Below are positions 12,801-23,529 of a stretch of DNA of 64,000 nt, piece by piece. Both the position numbers and the translations under genes were made by a program. This DNA comes from Hypsibius dujardini. Taxonomy: Eukaryota > Tardigrada > Eutardigrada > Parachela > Hypsibiidae. How positions within the stretch are numbered: position 1 is the stretch's first letter; the number at the start of each line of letters is the position of its first letter. The stretch lies in contig LRSR01008901.1 in NCBI GenBank assembly GCA_001579985.1, positions 1 to 64,000 of the forward strand. The letters are read 5' to 3'. The notes beneath the pieces are model-generated. The model searched no databases. It was given only the letters and a program-made list of their open reading frames with translations, and was not told where the DNA came from.

Positions 12801-13727
12801 CACTGATTCATTGGCGTTACCTGTTTTCAGATTTGAACGGCTTGTTTGAGGCAATGGCCAAGTCGTCAGCCGAGAATCTTTCTTTTGACGAATCAATTCA
12901 GTTTCGCTGCAACAAAAACTTGGGTGCACGTCCGGCAAAAGAGCTCCGTCAACTGAGCGCCAGTGGAGTTCAGCAACTGTGCACAGCACAAGTGTTCCCG
13001 ACGAAGTCTCCGCGCTCCCGCGGATACCTTCTCATATCCAGACCCTGTGGTCACATCCTTAGAGCTGTTCCCATCTACAAGTAAGCAATGTGACATGTCG
13101 TGTTATTAAGCGGCACACCGGATATCTCACCTATAGGATTGGTTGGTAGGATCTGGGAGGGGAAGCTCGGGTGAAGGGGATTCAGTTCACGCTTTGATAT
13201 TGCCTCATCCCGGCAGTCACCAGTTTAGGTTCCCACTATTCTTTTGGTACCTAAAAAACACGTACTTTATTTACAGGGCTGAGTCTCCATCCCAAGTATT
13301 CCTCACTATCATATCCGTTCTGCTCCAACATGTGAAGGAAGAGAATATCGACCAGGCGGACTGGAAAAAAATGTTCGTGATCTACGACAATGTCTGCAAT
13401 CTGGACCGCATCCACGCCGCAAGGAACCCACTGCCTTTGCCAAAGCCTTTCGACCGTCTATGGTTGGAGACCAAGAAAGTCATTGATGTCTTTCATCTAA
13501 AAAATCACCGGCGCCCAGAATGTCTGACGACCTATAATCCGGACAACATCCGCAAGGTCCACCCTGACCTGAAGAAGAGAAATACGGAAGTCGCTGAGCA
13601 GAACTTTTCCTGGTTCAATCGGTTTAAATCAGTCCTGAAGGCCGTGCCCAGAAATCACCAACTATTTTATGCCTTTCGTTTGATTTTTCATCGGAATGCG
13701 GAGTCGTCCGAGCGTCATACTCTCTAA
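9892..13727 (+). CDS. KDZ-type (Kyakuja-Dileera-Zisupton) transposase, 8 exons, 590 aa
   Basis: Exons 9892-10020, 10107-10325, 10407-10609, 11011-11075, 11143-11405, 11817-12009, 12831-13080, 13277-13727. All junctions are GT-AG, all phases join and the 1,773-nt frame is open. A cysteine cluster at the N-terminal side (CPRGC at residues 91-95; CRGCCC at 136-141) resembles the CxC domains of KDZ proteins. In the catalytic part I see FVIDAIWGINFAHC (Asp278), ICPLQPTHNSIYCADH, SRGYLLISRPCGH, VIYDNVCNLDR (Asp478), IDVFHLKNH (Asp511) and VAEQNFSWFNRF (Glu548), in the order of the KDZ RNase H-like fold. Candidate catalytic acids are Asp278, Asp478 or Asp511, and Glu548. The gene looks intact, so it may be active or domesticated. 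It starts 755 bp from the divergent ATPase gene. Family assignment is by motif; orthology was not tested. Confidence 0.9.
10620..10965. repeat. (TAGTAGCAG)n-like trinucleotide tract in transposase intron 3
   Basis: About 340 bp of degenerate GTA/GCA/ATA triplets, with a strong purine bias on the plus strand, between exons 3 and 4. No conserved coding frame is evident. Confidence 0.8.
12280..12715. repeat. Degenerate ACCATCGTACC-type repeat in transposase intron 6
   Basis: Intron 6 (12010-12830) contains many loose copies of a short motif around CATCGTACCATT, giving marked C over G asymmetry on the plus strand. No fixed period can be read by eye. Confidence 0.55.
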
Positions 13728-14744
13728 ACCAGTTGCTATTTGTATCGGCATTTGGCGTTTCTCAGTATATCTAAGCTTCTACCATATGTAAACTTACTTT
13801 TGAGACTAACTTCGCTGATTTGCTGCTCCGTCCCCTCTAGCAGGGGGAAAGTAGGTCTCCACTCATTTGACAGAGAATTTTCTCCTCTTTTGTTTTATCA
13901 TAAAATATCTGCATTAATTTGGGTTTGTTTACGTTTTTTTCCATCTTTTCCGGGAAGCACCAAATCTACGTTTTGTCACTGTGAATCCGCACCAGCTATC
14001 GAAAATCGAACAGATCAAAGCTTCTCATCGTTTCTCGAAGGTGCTCAAATGTAAACAAACTTTAAAAATTCTTTGGCCAATCGATTATTTAGAAACATTT
14101 TTGTCGAATCCTTGCCAGAAAAAAGATCCACCAGTTTTCCCAGACCCTCCTCAGAATGAGATTTGTTTTCATTCACCGTAATGGCTGAACCTCCCGCGTT
14201 TTTCAAGGCCGATTTTCAACAATACACTAAATACAGAGCTCAAAATGCATTTTTTAGATCAAAATATGTCTAGTGTTTACAATAATACCTTTCACGGCCC
14301 TCGCGGGTCAAATAGACGAATAGATCTCGCGGCGGACGCGCTGAGGAAATTTCCAGGGAGGAGAACTTCCCCTTACAGATTTACTTTACTGTCTGATTCT
14401 CAGTTTGATAACCATTTGACCAGTTTGGCTTGGCTGCTTAAAGGGGCTATTAATACACTTTACCTAATCGCAAAATAAAAAAAAATGTGAAAGTTGTGGA
14501 AGAAATAGCGCGTCTCATTTAGGCAGAAAAAGCATCCAGGATATCGCAGTTTTCTGGTCATCGGCGAGTTTGGCGTGTGGGCACGCGATCGATTGTTAGA
14601 CTGAAAAATTGTTTTTATTTTCGTATAGAGTACTAAAATATCTAGCTTTTGGCGTTTTAAGTTTCTGTTTTTCGATTTGAGGGAAGTGGGAATTGATAAA
14701 ACTTTGTCTCAAAAGTAAGGTTACACGTGGTAATCTAAGTACAG
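13728..14744. other. Unassigned 3' flank of the transposase gene
   Basis: No gene recognised. Open frames at 13740-14054 and 14245-14478 show no family and follow directly on the transposase stop codon. A run of nine A occurs near 14480. If the gene pair is a transposon, its right end should lie here or just beyond; no terminal repeat was identified. Confidence 0.5.
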
Positions 14745-14842
14745 ACGTGGCAAAAACCTTGCACTAACCGAGTCAAGCATACTTATACACAGCTCCGAGT
14801 TAAAGTGCTTAATTCGGTCAGCGCAAGGCTTTTGCCACGTAT
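14745..14842. repeat. Short inverted repeat (about 98 bp) with ACGTGGCAAAA ends
   Basis: The left arm ACGTGGCAAAAACCTTGCAC and a right arm reading as its near-complement (ending GCAAGGCTTTTGCCACGT) pair over roughly 35 bp around a loop of about 30-40 bp. Probably a small MITE; no clear target duplication seen. Confidence 0.7.
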
Positions 14843-14869
14843 GAATAAGTATAAAATAGAAGTACAAAC

Positions 14870-15400
14870 TAACAATAGAAGTAGTATAGGTTATAAATAG
14901 TTTGCTTTGTATATGTAATCACGTTCATATATAAGTATAAGTAAATACAGATACATGTACACAGCCAAATAGCAGCTAAGTTCGTTAGCAAGTATAGAAA
15001 GTATCTAAGTACACAGAAGTCTAGAGAACGATGCCTGCCACAAACAGGCATTCACCCTAGCCCAAAACAGGCCTTCAACTTAGAATATGGTCTTCGGGCC
15101 CTTGATTATTGGCCTTAAATAAGTAAGCAAGTATACAAGTATAAGTATGAATATAACAGTACCACCAGGCATACATAGGTGCAGGGATAAGTATAAGTAT
15201 ATAAGTATAAGTATATAAGTATAATTATATAAGTATAAGTATATAAGTATAAGTATATAAGTATAAGTACTGTATATAAGTATAAGCATATAAGTATAAC
15301 CGACAGGCATGAGCTATACAGCATGAACTATGGAGAAGTATATGAAATAAATATTAAGTATATTAAGTGTATTAAGTATGTAAGTATAAGTATACCACAG
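14870..15400. repeat. (TATAAGTATAAG)n simple-repeat region
   Basis: Dense ATAAGTATAAGTAT steps, purest at about 15185-15300, are the reverse complement of the repeat at the window's left end. Leu/Tyr/Ile-rich open frames on the minus strand are repeat products. Confidence 0.85.
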
Positions 15401-15459
15401 GCGGCACGACTGAATTCGGAAAAGCTTTGTCCCAGAACTTGCCAGTAGTCGACTCTTTG

Positions 15460-15775
15460 TCCTTCGGCATTCTGGCCGTGGACATTTTGTCCCGCCCGAC
15501 TCTTTGTCCTTCGGGATTCTGGCTGTGGACATTCTGTCCCGCCCGACTCTTTGTCCTTCGGCATTCTGGCCGCAGACATTCTGGCCGCAGACATTCTGGC
15601 CGTGAACATTCTGTCCCGCCCGATCTTTTGTCTCCTGGCATTCTGGCCATGGACATTCTGTCCCGCCCGACTCTTTGTCCTTCGGCATTCTGGCCGTGGA
15701 CATTTTGTCCCGCCCGACTCTTTGTCCTTCGGGATTCTGGCCGCAGACATTCTGTCCTTACAGTTATTATAGCCA
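15460..15775. repeat. GC-rich 47-bp minisatellite (CTTTGTCCTTCGGCATTCTG)
   Basis: About six units of 47 bp, each running from GACTCTTTGTCC to TTGTCCCGCCC, with one longer unit that carries extra 15-bp CATTCTGGCCGCAGA steps. Because 47 is not a multiple of three and the units lack stops, long frames are open on both strands; they are not supported as genes. Base composition is much higher in GC than the surroundings. Confidence 0.9.
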
Positions 15776-16391
15776 GGTGGAGGAAATTTCCCCAGACATT
15801 CTGTCCCCAGATAGGGACTTAATGTTGGGGGACTCAGTGTTCAGGGACACAAAGTCTGTGCACTGTTATTGAGTTATTTAACAGACCCCTTAGTGGGTTT
15901 TATTTTCTTGCTGGCGGGAGATAATCACACCTATGTCTGAATAGAAAAGGCGAAGCTCAGCTCAAATGAAATTCCTGACATGTATTACATAGTAAACTGC
16001 ACAACTAAAATATAAATTATGAACAATGAATAAAAAATTTTAAATTGAATTCCTGTAGTAAATTATATTAATATTTTGTGAAATTTTTGAAGTATACACT
16101 CTCTAGATATGTATGTACCAGTCTCATGCCGAAATTAAATTTCCATAGCTCGACTAAGCTGAACCCATTCCGAACCCGATCCGAAACGTGAAAAAGAATA
16201 TTCACCGAAAAATATTTTATTAACTAGAACTTTCAGAAATCTTGCGCTTTTGTAGCATACAAAAGTGTCATCACACGTGACTGCTGCAGCGGCACATAAG
16301 AGAGTGTGCCACGTGACGCCCTCTTTCAATTGGGATGGTTTTAGTTCACAAGTGCGAATGCCGTTACTCAATTTTTCACGCTATAATAGGC

Positions 16392-16660
16392 TGAGTGCGA
16401 TTTGTGTCATTCTAACTTAATTTCCACTTCACGCCATTCGTAAATCACGCTCTATTTCACAGCCTGAAATTGGGCCTTTGGACCAATCACCTTTCTTCAC
16501 AAGTTAAGCCCCTTTTCGTGAGAGAATAAACGCGATTTTCAATCTTGACTCACGAGATCCAAGATCCGTCCATATTTCAATTAATACGAGAGTGCGTGCA
16601 ATTGAGCGTAAATGAAGGACGGCGTGAAGCCAGAATGATTCAAAAATCGCACTCTGTGTA
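16392..16660. repeat. Inverted-repeat element, GAGTGCGATTT ends
   Basis: GAGTGCGATTTGTGTCATTCT followed by a TTCACGCC segment at the left is mirrored by GGCGTGAAGCCAGAATGATTC and AAATCGCACTC at the right. Arms of about 40 bp enclose about 190 bp. A decayed MITE is likely. Confidence 0.6.
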
Positions 16661-17209
16661 ATACAAGTGTCGTGGTTGATAAAATACCGCGCTGCAATCG
16701 AACTTCCACGAAGGTATGGATGGGGTCGAAGATAATCCTGATAATAAACAGTATTTTTTAAAGATTAGTTGCTTCAACGAAGCGTCCTTTGCCGGAGAAA
16801 GCGATGAAGATTAGTGAAGCATGTGGGCCGTCGGTAAGTTGGTTGATCGAAAACTGAGGCATATTTCAATGGGTAGGTTGTTTTGTATGCACACCCGAGG
16901 CCTTATATACGGAAAACGCAGTTTGTGTTGCGCCTTAAAATTGGGTCGCTACAGTAATTTTCCCAACAATTCCCCACCCGACAGTCGTTCTTCCCGAACC
17001 GAAACCCGGGAGCGTTTTTCGGGTCTCTGTTCAGTGGGAACTAAATCGGGGAGAACTATATTGCAGCACTTCCTATAACATTGCTCAGGTTTTGATCGAT
17101 CAACGGGTTCCCATTTTGAGTTCTTCATCGTAGATGCAAATAGTTTTTCCTCCTCGCTCAACACCACTTGAAATAATTTGATTAAAATTAGTAAAATAAT
17201 TTTTTATTC

Positions 17210-17484
17210 CGGGGCGGAGCTACGACTCATTCTCGAACGGAGCGAGTTGAGCCTGACCGGTAAGGGGTCATTCACACATTACGAGGATAGGTCGGTGGTC
17301 TGGACCCTTAATTACTCACCAGTAAAATAGGCCCCGCCCTCCGGTATAATTTTGATTGTCTGGGTAGGTGAATGGTCGAAAAAGGTCATTTTTTCATTAA
17401 GTAATATGTGAATGGCCCCTGACAAAGGATATCCGATGTTCTATCAAGCGATATTTCAGAACTGATTCATAGCTCCGCCCCTTG
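17210..17484. repeat. Inverted-repeat element with GGGGCGGAGCTA ends
   Basis: GGGGCGGAGCTACGACTCATT at the left and TTCATAGCTCCGCCCC at the right are inverted copies. The GGGGCGGAG core recurs near 29.69, 34.99, 42.55 and 54.51 kb in other inverted-repeat elements, which suggests a related group of non-autonomous elements. Confidence 0.6.
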
Positions 17485-19377
17485 ACTTCAAAAAAAGATT
17501 CTAAGAGTCTGAGGTTATTACAAATTGTCCCGATCACCAAGTGTATCTTACCACCACGTATAATTACATTATGCGCTTGTCTACCCGCATCCGAGGAAGA
17601 TAAGGTTCTGTGATAAGGTTCTGTGATATGCAATCGACAAACGCGCCTAATTTCGGAATGGAATAATCGCCTTTGACTGACATCTAAATATCCTTCGGAG
17701 TACATACAAATCGGGGGAAACTCCGTGTTGTATCGAGGCAGACGTCCCCTACCTCTCGTTTCTGTAATTAATTAATGCCGCGGACGCGATGGCCTTCCAA
17801 ATTAACTGATCCGAAAGTGGCGGAAACCGAAAATACAGAATCTAAATTTATCTAGCCACATTTGCAAATAGGATATGCTTATTCGTCAATTCCAACCACA
17901 TAGTACAGGTAAACACGTAGTAAATACCTAGTACAAACAATCGGTCACCCTCACATCATCTCCGGAGAAAGTCTTTAAGGTAATAAATAATATTTCGGGT
18001 ACGATTTGCGCACGTGCACGCGATCAACAAATTCTTTTATCCCAGAAAAATTAAAAAAGTCTTTAAACAAATAACAAGAGCAGAGTCGAGCAGAGAGACG
18101 CGTTATTAGAATACTCGGACACGCCATCGCCAGATAAAGTTGTAAGGGCTATTTTGCTTTCCAATATTCGGATGTTTTTGCAATAGGCAATCAAAAGTTG
18201 TTTGTATTGTCTTCCAGTTTCAGTCAGGTTCAAAGAAATAGAAAGTCCGGATCGGGAGCACAAGGTAGATAAAGATAAAATTTAGCCCATCATTTTCGCA
18301 GTCAGACAAGGTGTCTTCCCCGTCAAACAATTCAGCCTTCACATATGCAGCTACGAACTCCTAAATTTTCTTTAGGAGATAGGAGGATTCTTCTGTCTTT
18401 TGGCTGTTTCACATTTTGGGCCAGTTTGAAATCAGTAAATTCGCAGTGAGAATCAGAAGAGACTCCTACTAAGTATCTCCGTCAAAACTATTTTTCTCTT
18501 TTGCGAATTGATTGTCTGAGGTAGAGGCACAACAATTCGGGCCAGGCTGATTTGAATACCTAACAGATTCTCCAGCAAAAATTGAATGCCAACAATTTTG
18601 GAGTGTCCCTCGTAACGGGCAGCACTCAGTGCCACAGTTTGTTTTGCCTAACCACGGCACGTTCTAAATGATATGAAGCACCCCACAATAAAACGTTGTG
18701 TTCTGTAGCTTCGTTTAACCATCTGACGTGAGAACCAGTCAGCATACACTTGCTAGATTTGACGGTCACATTCGATTTTCAGCATGAGTTCTGGGTCTTT
18801 TCGTTCGCGGTTTTTTGCTTTGATATTTTTATCACTTATTTATCTAGATTCAAAAAACAAATTTTGAAAAATACTTTCAAAGGTGTAGGAATCTACTTAG
18901 CACCACCTTGCTAACACTTGGACCGCCCGAACAACATCCAGTCCCACGTGTCGACATTTTTTTTCTCGGCATCAAAAAAATAAGGAACTTAAGATTGGTC
19001 CTTAGGGCATTTAGTAAAACTGGTATTGCAATATTCGAGTGAATACAAGCGGAGTTAAAATTTAGTAACCATTAGGAAAAGGTTAGAACTCTGCCTAATG
19101 ATTCGCTGCGCTACTTCTGGTTGTAACCACTACGAGTAACGTGTAACTGACATTTCGTGACTGTGTAGTCACTCATTTGACGGCTTTTTTTCCATTCTTC
19201 GTCAGCGACGCCACGGTTCTCGCCACCACTGAAACGGTTACATTTGATGGTTGTGGGGAAATTTTCAAACGATTCCGTTGGGATTTGCAAGGAATCATTC
19301 AGCACTTTCCCTAATCTAGCAAAGTTTTGCTAGACCCGGTTCTGTCCGTATACCCAAAACACCTGGGTACCAGAGGG

Positions 19378-19830
19378 TTAAAGCTCATCCTGCAACATAA
19401 AGCCCAGAAAGACCCCGCGGATCTGGGGCGCGTCCGGGCCGGCGTCGTAATTGGCCGGTACGAAGGTGATCAACAAAACCGCTAGCTCCGAGGTTCCAAC
19501 GGGATTTGGACCGTTATTTTCTCGCGGTTTAGTCGTTTCTAGGGTAACAGTGATCGTGGTAGTTGCAGGAGTTGCGGTAGTAGTAGCCTCGGTCACCGAT
19601 TTATTTCCACGTCCGCTCATGACGTCAATGAGTCGCAGAAGGTCGTACTCGGCGTCGTTAAAAATCCAGCTGTTGCAGCTGATCGTGTTGCACCAGCACT
19701 CGATGGAACAGTCGGCGTTCCGTCGGCACGGCGGCTGTGGCACCGGATCGGTTCGGTATAGCCGAGCTAAACGTCTCGGAGCAGCTGCAGAACTCAATCG
19801 ATAGAGCTTACTGGTAGAGCTAGTACTCAT
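19378..19830 (-). CDS. Hypothetical 150-aa protein with Cys-rich and Thr-rich parts
   Basis: An ATG-started, uninterrupted frame in a locally GC-rich stretch. Residues around 34-53 hold six cysteines in PPCRRNADCSIECWCNTISC. A low-complexity Thr-rich part (TEATTTATPATTT) follows after GRGNKS. No signal peptide or membrane helix is obvious and no family is recognised. The opposite strand is also open for 117 codons, so part of the openness may come from base composition. It could be a single-exon gene or an exon of a larger one. Confidence 0.4.
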   Translation of the reverse strand: MSTSSTSKLYRLSSAAAPRRLARLYRTDPVPQPPCRRNADCSIECWCNTISCNSWIFNDAEYDLLRLIDVMSGRGNKSVTEATTTATPATTTITVTLETTKPRENNGPNPVGTSELAVLLITFVPANYDAGPDAPQIRGVFLGFMLQDEL

Positions 19831-20147
19831 GATTATTAGTTAATAATAATCGGCCTTAATTTTGTAACCAAATTATAATAATTATTACTAGATAAATTAA
19901 AAAAAATTAGTATTCAGTAATAAATATGCAGCTGGGTGACCCAGTTGGAAGCTGTATGTCTCCTTCCTCTCTCATCCCCCTTGACCCCTTTTACTTTCAT
20001 GAATAATAAGTTGACTAATGTCCCTTTCGACGATCATAACAAAGTTTGGGTAGTTTTGAAAAATCTGATTCGTCCTAAATTTCTAATAATAAAATCGCAA
20101 GATTTGGAAATCGGTTGAATGAATCACGAATTCAAAGCTTCATTTCT

Positions 20148-20177
20148 GGGGGGGGGGGTAAAAGAAGCCCCCCCCCA
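20148..20177. repeat. Homopolymer G11 / C9 hairpin
   Basis: A run of 11 G is followed, after a 10-base spacer, by a run of nine C. It can form a hairpin and is a site where assembly errors are likely. Confidence 0.8.
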
Positions 20178-20647
20178 AATCTTGCTAATTGGGGCGGGGA
20201 AGGAAAAGTTCTCGTACCCGACCACTAAGTTCACTCCTCTAAATTGAGTGACTCTCAATCAACAATCTACTGTAAGTATAACAGCGATACTCGAAGATGT
20301 ACAACTTTGGTTCCCCATCAATACATGTACCGGTATGTATCATCCCCCCTCCCCCAGTAATTATGCCAAGAGTGACAGTCAGAACAAGATCAGACCAAAC
20401 CATATCGGACATTAAGAGCCGTTTCTTATTATATAGATCACTCCTATCCTTTTATGTGTACTTTAGGAAAGATGAAAAGTCTTGTGGATCGAAACAACAT
20501 TCTTGATGATAGAGTTTCTCGGATGAAACCTTTCAAATACGGCAAGGATTAAACTTATTCCAATTTTAAAGTTACGCAAATGTCCACTTTTTAATTATTT
20601 CAAACTCGTGCTCGTGCCCGCACACCAGTACAATAAATCATTCAGTA

Positions 20648-20954
20648 AGGATATTCAAAGTTCGCTTTATTTGCAGCGTTTATTTCGCTATTTCAAACTC
20701 GCTGATCTCCCTGGTTTTGAAGATAAGCGAGAAAAGCAGCCCAGGAACTCCTTTTCTCAGTTATCTGCTCGCTAATTCTGGGCATCTGTCTTGTGAGTGG
20801 TCCATGTAAGTTGAGATTAACGAAGGAGACACAGGCTCAGGTAAGTAACGGCGCGTGTCCTTGTATCACCATTGCAAGGGCGTGCAAAACCAGGGAGATT
20901 AGCGAGTTTGAAAAGCGAAATAAACGCTGCAAATAAGCCAACTTTGAATACCCT
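20648..20954. mobile_element. TA-flanked MITE, AGGGTATTCAAA family (copy 1)
   Basis: The ends read AGGATATTCAAAGTTCGC and its inverse AACTTTGAATACCCT, with TA on both sides (20646-20647, 20955-20956). An internal second inverted motif around TTTCAAACTCGCT/AGCGAGTTTGAAA extends the pairing. A second copy with the same length and internal sequence sits at 47314-47621. TA target sites suit Tc1/mariner relatives. No coding capacity. Confidence 0.88.
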
Positions 20955-21144
20955 TAGTGTAAAACAGCTGAGCCATCATTATTATTTATCCAATACAAAT
21001 TGGTTGGGAATCTACAAAAATGTGTAAGATTAAGGCCATTTAATGTTTCACAAGTCGTTTTAATGTCACAGACTTTGTGTTAATGTTTTATACTAAAATA
21101 TTCCCTGAGATACGGTATCGGGCTGTCTTCCGAGCGAATGCACT

Positions 21145-21330
21145 TACCCTGTCCATCTTAGACTTCACGCTCACATACAAGTAGCAGCCGAGGGCACTGT
21201 CCTGGCATACAGACGCAAGTTACGGTTGATTGTTCCACAGCTGCTGGTACACCGCGCAATCAGACATACCGCCGTCGCACACTTGGTGCCGCGATGATCG
21301 AAAAGTAGTGGTGTTAAAACGTAGACCCAT
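21145..21330 (-). other. Possible Cys-rich minus-strand exon or exon relic
   Basis: On the minus strand a frame starting with ATG at about 21330 reads MGLRFN through VCDGGMSDCAVYQQLW, reaches a TAA, then continues in the same frame as SVCQDSALGCYLYVSVKSK and ends at a good donor (GACAG|gtaagt). The cysteine pattern looks coding, but the in-frame stop suggests decay or an unseen splice. No partner exon was found. Confidence 0.2.
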
Positions 21331-21539
21331 ACAAAGTAACTCCGGCCCCTGACTCCGTACCGTAAAAATATTTTGCTGTTCTCAAACGGTTTCTAATTGA
21401 ATTCGGGATGGGGTGGGATGAGGGAGAGTTTTGTTGAAATATATACGCTGCGTTCCACTATACTTGGACCAGAATTGCTATGCGGACTAGATTTACTGTT
21501 AAGGCAAAAAAGGTATAGACTGGAACTAATCAGTCTTAC

Positions 21540-21592
21540 ATAAAATATATAGACAGACATACAAACAAACAGACAAACAAACAAGTCCCCAT
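21540..21592. repeat. CAGA/CAAA microsatellite at the duplication edge (short copy)
   Basis: Degenerate ACAGACAGACATACAAACAAACAGAC steps. A longer version lies at 33899-33990 at the same place relative to the second GPCR copy. Similarity between the two duplicated units begins about here. Confidence 0.7.
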
Positions 21593-21651
21593 ACTTTACC
21601 GTAAGCATATAGTAAGAAGCATGAAATATATTCCTTCCGTTTTTTTCGCAG

Positions 21652-22842
21652 ATGGAAACTCCTCGTCTTAATCATCCTCAGTTGGTCCATTTCCTTAGCC
21701 ATCAATCTTCCTATTTACTTCGGCTACGGCGGTCAGTTCATCCGCGCCATGCCGTTCCGTGACTGCGCCGCCCAGTCCAGCAACCGTACCGGCGTTTACT
21801 TCCCAATCTGGCTGACCCTCGGTTCATATTTTCCGGTCGCAGCGACCACCCTGGTCTACATCACTCTGTTTGTCTGGCTGAGAACACAATCCGCTTGGGT
21901 CTCTCACGATGACGTCAGTCTGGACCGTCTTCGGCAGCATGGTGTGATCCGCCGCCGACTGGTGATCACTCGAATGCTGTGTGTTTTTTGGTTGTGGTAC
22001 TGCTTGTGCTACCTGCCTAGCACGGTGGCGGTTGTGCTGTTCCCGCTCTTGACCTGGCGCAACCAAATTTCCCTTCGGCTGTGGGCGAAAGTACTACAAC
22101 TGAGTGGATACGCGTTCAGTCCAGTAAGCAAACCCGAGAGAACAACGGCATAAAAAGAAACATAAAAAGAAAAAAATAGCAAAATTAAATGAATAGAATA
22201 AAATACATATAATATAAAACCTTCATATGGCTACATTAGCTGGGATACCTGAGCAGTATGCGACATACACAGTAACAACAGCAGTATTGTAAACGGACAT
22301 TATTTTGGGCCAGACAATAATTAAAAAGACGAAAGAAACAAAAATAAAAAAATAACATAAGTTATAATAAACCTGTTGTAACTCATTTTAAATGTAATTT
22401 CTATACATCAGTTTTGGAAAAAACGTAATTCCTGCAGGAATGTGCACATCTTTGGCCAGAAAAATCGGGATGCTCGATTTGTTAAGAGGAATATTTTTAC
22501 CACAAGGTTGCAGACTATGCACATGTGGTTTGTGGTTAAATATTTCCACCTCAAATCAAAGCACGTTTTTATATAGCCTGCAGCCTTGTGGTAACAAAAT
22601 GCCTCTTGACAAATTAAGCGTCCCGATTTTTCTGACCAAAGGTGTACATGCAGAACAGTATTATGATTAAGTTTTACTCTTTTTGCGGTATCCAGATCAT
22701 CTTTCTGGCGCTTAATGCGGACTATCAACGAGGTGTCCAAAAGGTTGTCAGCAAATTATGCGGCCAAAGCAGCCAACGGAGTGAAGCCAGTTTTTTAGAG
22801 ATGCAGCAGCCATGGAAAAAAGCATCGCACAGCCGGTATTAG
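21652..22842 (+). CDS. Rhodopsin-type GPCR, last two exons (TM4 to C-terminus)
   Basis: Exon 21652-22123 has acceptor ttttttcgcag and donor CCA|gtaagc; the last exon, 22696-22842, follows in phase and ends at TAG. The first encodes TM4 (LLVLIILSWSISLAINLPIY), a second extracellular loop with a cysteine, TM5 (LGSYFPVAATTLVYITLFVW), an intracellular loop ending RRRLVITRM, TM6 (CVFWLWYCLCYLPSTV) and the start of TM7. The second begins IIFLALNADYQRGV, so the TM7 end reads SPIIF where class A receptors usually have NPxxY. The tail is short and basic. Exons for TM1-TM3 were not found upstream, so the gene is partial here: its 5' end may be far away or lost. Ligand class unknown. Confidence 0.75.
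22441..22648. mobile_element. MITE in GPCR intron, with 74-bp inverted ends (copy 1)
   Basis: TGTGCACATCTTTGGCCAGA at the left is matched by TCTGACCAAAGGTGTACA at the right; the arms pair for about 74 bp including ACCACAAGGTTGCAG. The same element occupies the equivalent place at 34690-34892, so it was inserted before the segment was duplicated. Confidence 0.85.
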
Positions 22843-23154
22843 AACCAAACAAAGATTATTTTGTGTGCCAACAAAATCGGCTGCTGTTAAAAACTTTTAT
22901 AAGGTTCTTTCTTTGTTTTGCAGTCCAGATCAGCAATCACCGATTACTACTAGTACCAGCTTTCATGTTTTAAGTCGGACATTCACTGATCGTAATACAA
23001 ATGCCGATCGTTTGGCAATGCCTGTTGGAACGCTACAGCAAGCCTGAGCATTGCTAAATAAATAAGTCACCTTTCGCACCAGCCTCTTGCTCTATCTCTC
23101 ACACGGAATCTGCCAAGGTTGACGAACCCGCATTATTGTGGCACCAATAAAAAA

Positions 23155-23334
23155 AATGCTGACGCACACAGGATTACACCAAGTGGTATACTCACCGTTT
23201 AGTCGACGGTGGATGTTATGGAGCTGTATTACTGCTCAAACAGATGCTTAGCTCATCCGTCATGATTCAGAAGGGAGCTCTTTGGAAATGCTGTGTCAAC
23301 CGTCCGGTGCATGCGTTTAAAGTAAACATTTAAC
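23155..23334 (+). other. Conserved block upstream of guanylyl cyclase 1
   Basis: About 170 bp starting ACACAGGATTACACCAAG recur before each cyclase gene (23165, 35979 and 55436). All three copies keep one frame open over about 55 codons to a TAA, with no length change, but many differences alter the amino acid. It may be 5' UTR or promoter, a small ORF, or a relic exon. Confidence 0.4.
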
Positions 23335-23529
23335 ACAAAAACAGGGAAGAATGAACAACTGGAGTGCAATTTAAAAATGTGTCCTTCTGTGGTATTCAAT
23401 TTCAATTTCAAATATTTTCTGGCGTCGGTGGCTCCGAAGGTTTTTGGAATTTTTTATAGGTTTCTTTTACATTCGAAATTTTAATGTGTGTTTTCTCGCA
23501 TTAATGCACACGTGATCCGACCGATCAAT

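Larger units (their letters stand above)
15776..19377. other. Unassigned region with palindromic elements
   Basis: No gene could be supported over 3.6 kb. The open frames (for example 16135-16371, 16821-17078 and 17397-17705) lack recognisable domains. Two inverted-repeat elements inside are listed separately. The rest is AT-rich DNA without clear structure. Confidence 0.5.

Noticed and set aside
15314-15822. Several long frames on both strands (repeats such as RRTKSRAGQNVHGQN)
   Set aside because: All come from the stop-free 47-bp minisatellite and are open in conflicting frames and strands.
19451-19804. 117-codon plus-strand frame
   Set aside because: It is antisense to a longer ATG-started frame with a more protein-like composition, although neither is strongly supported.
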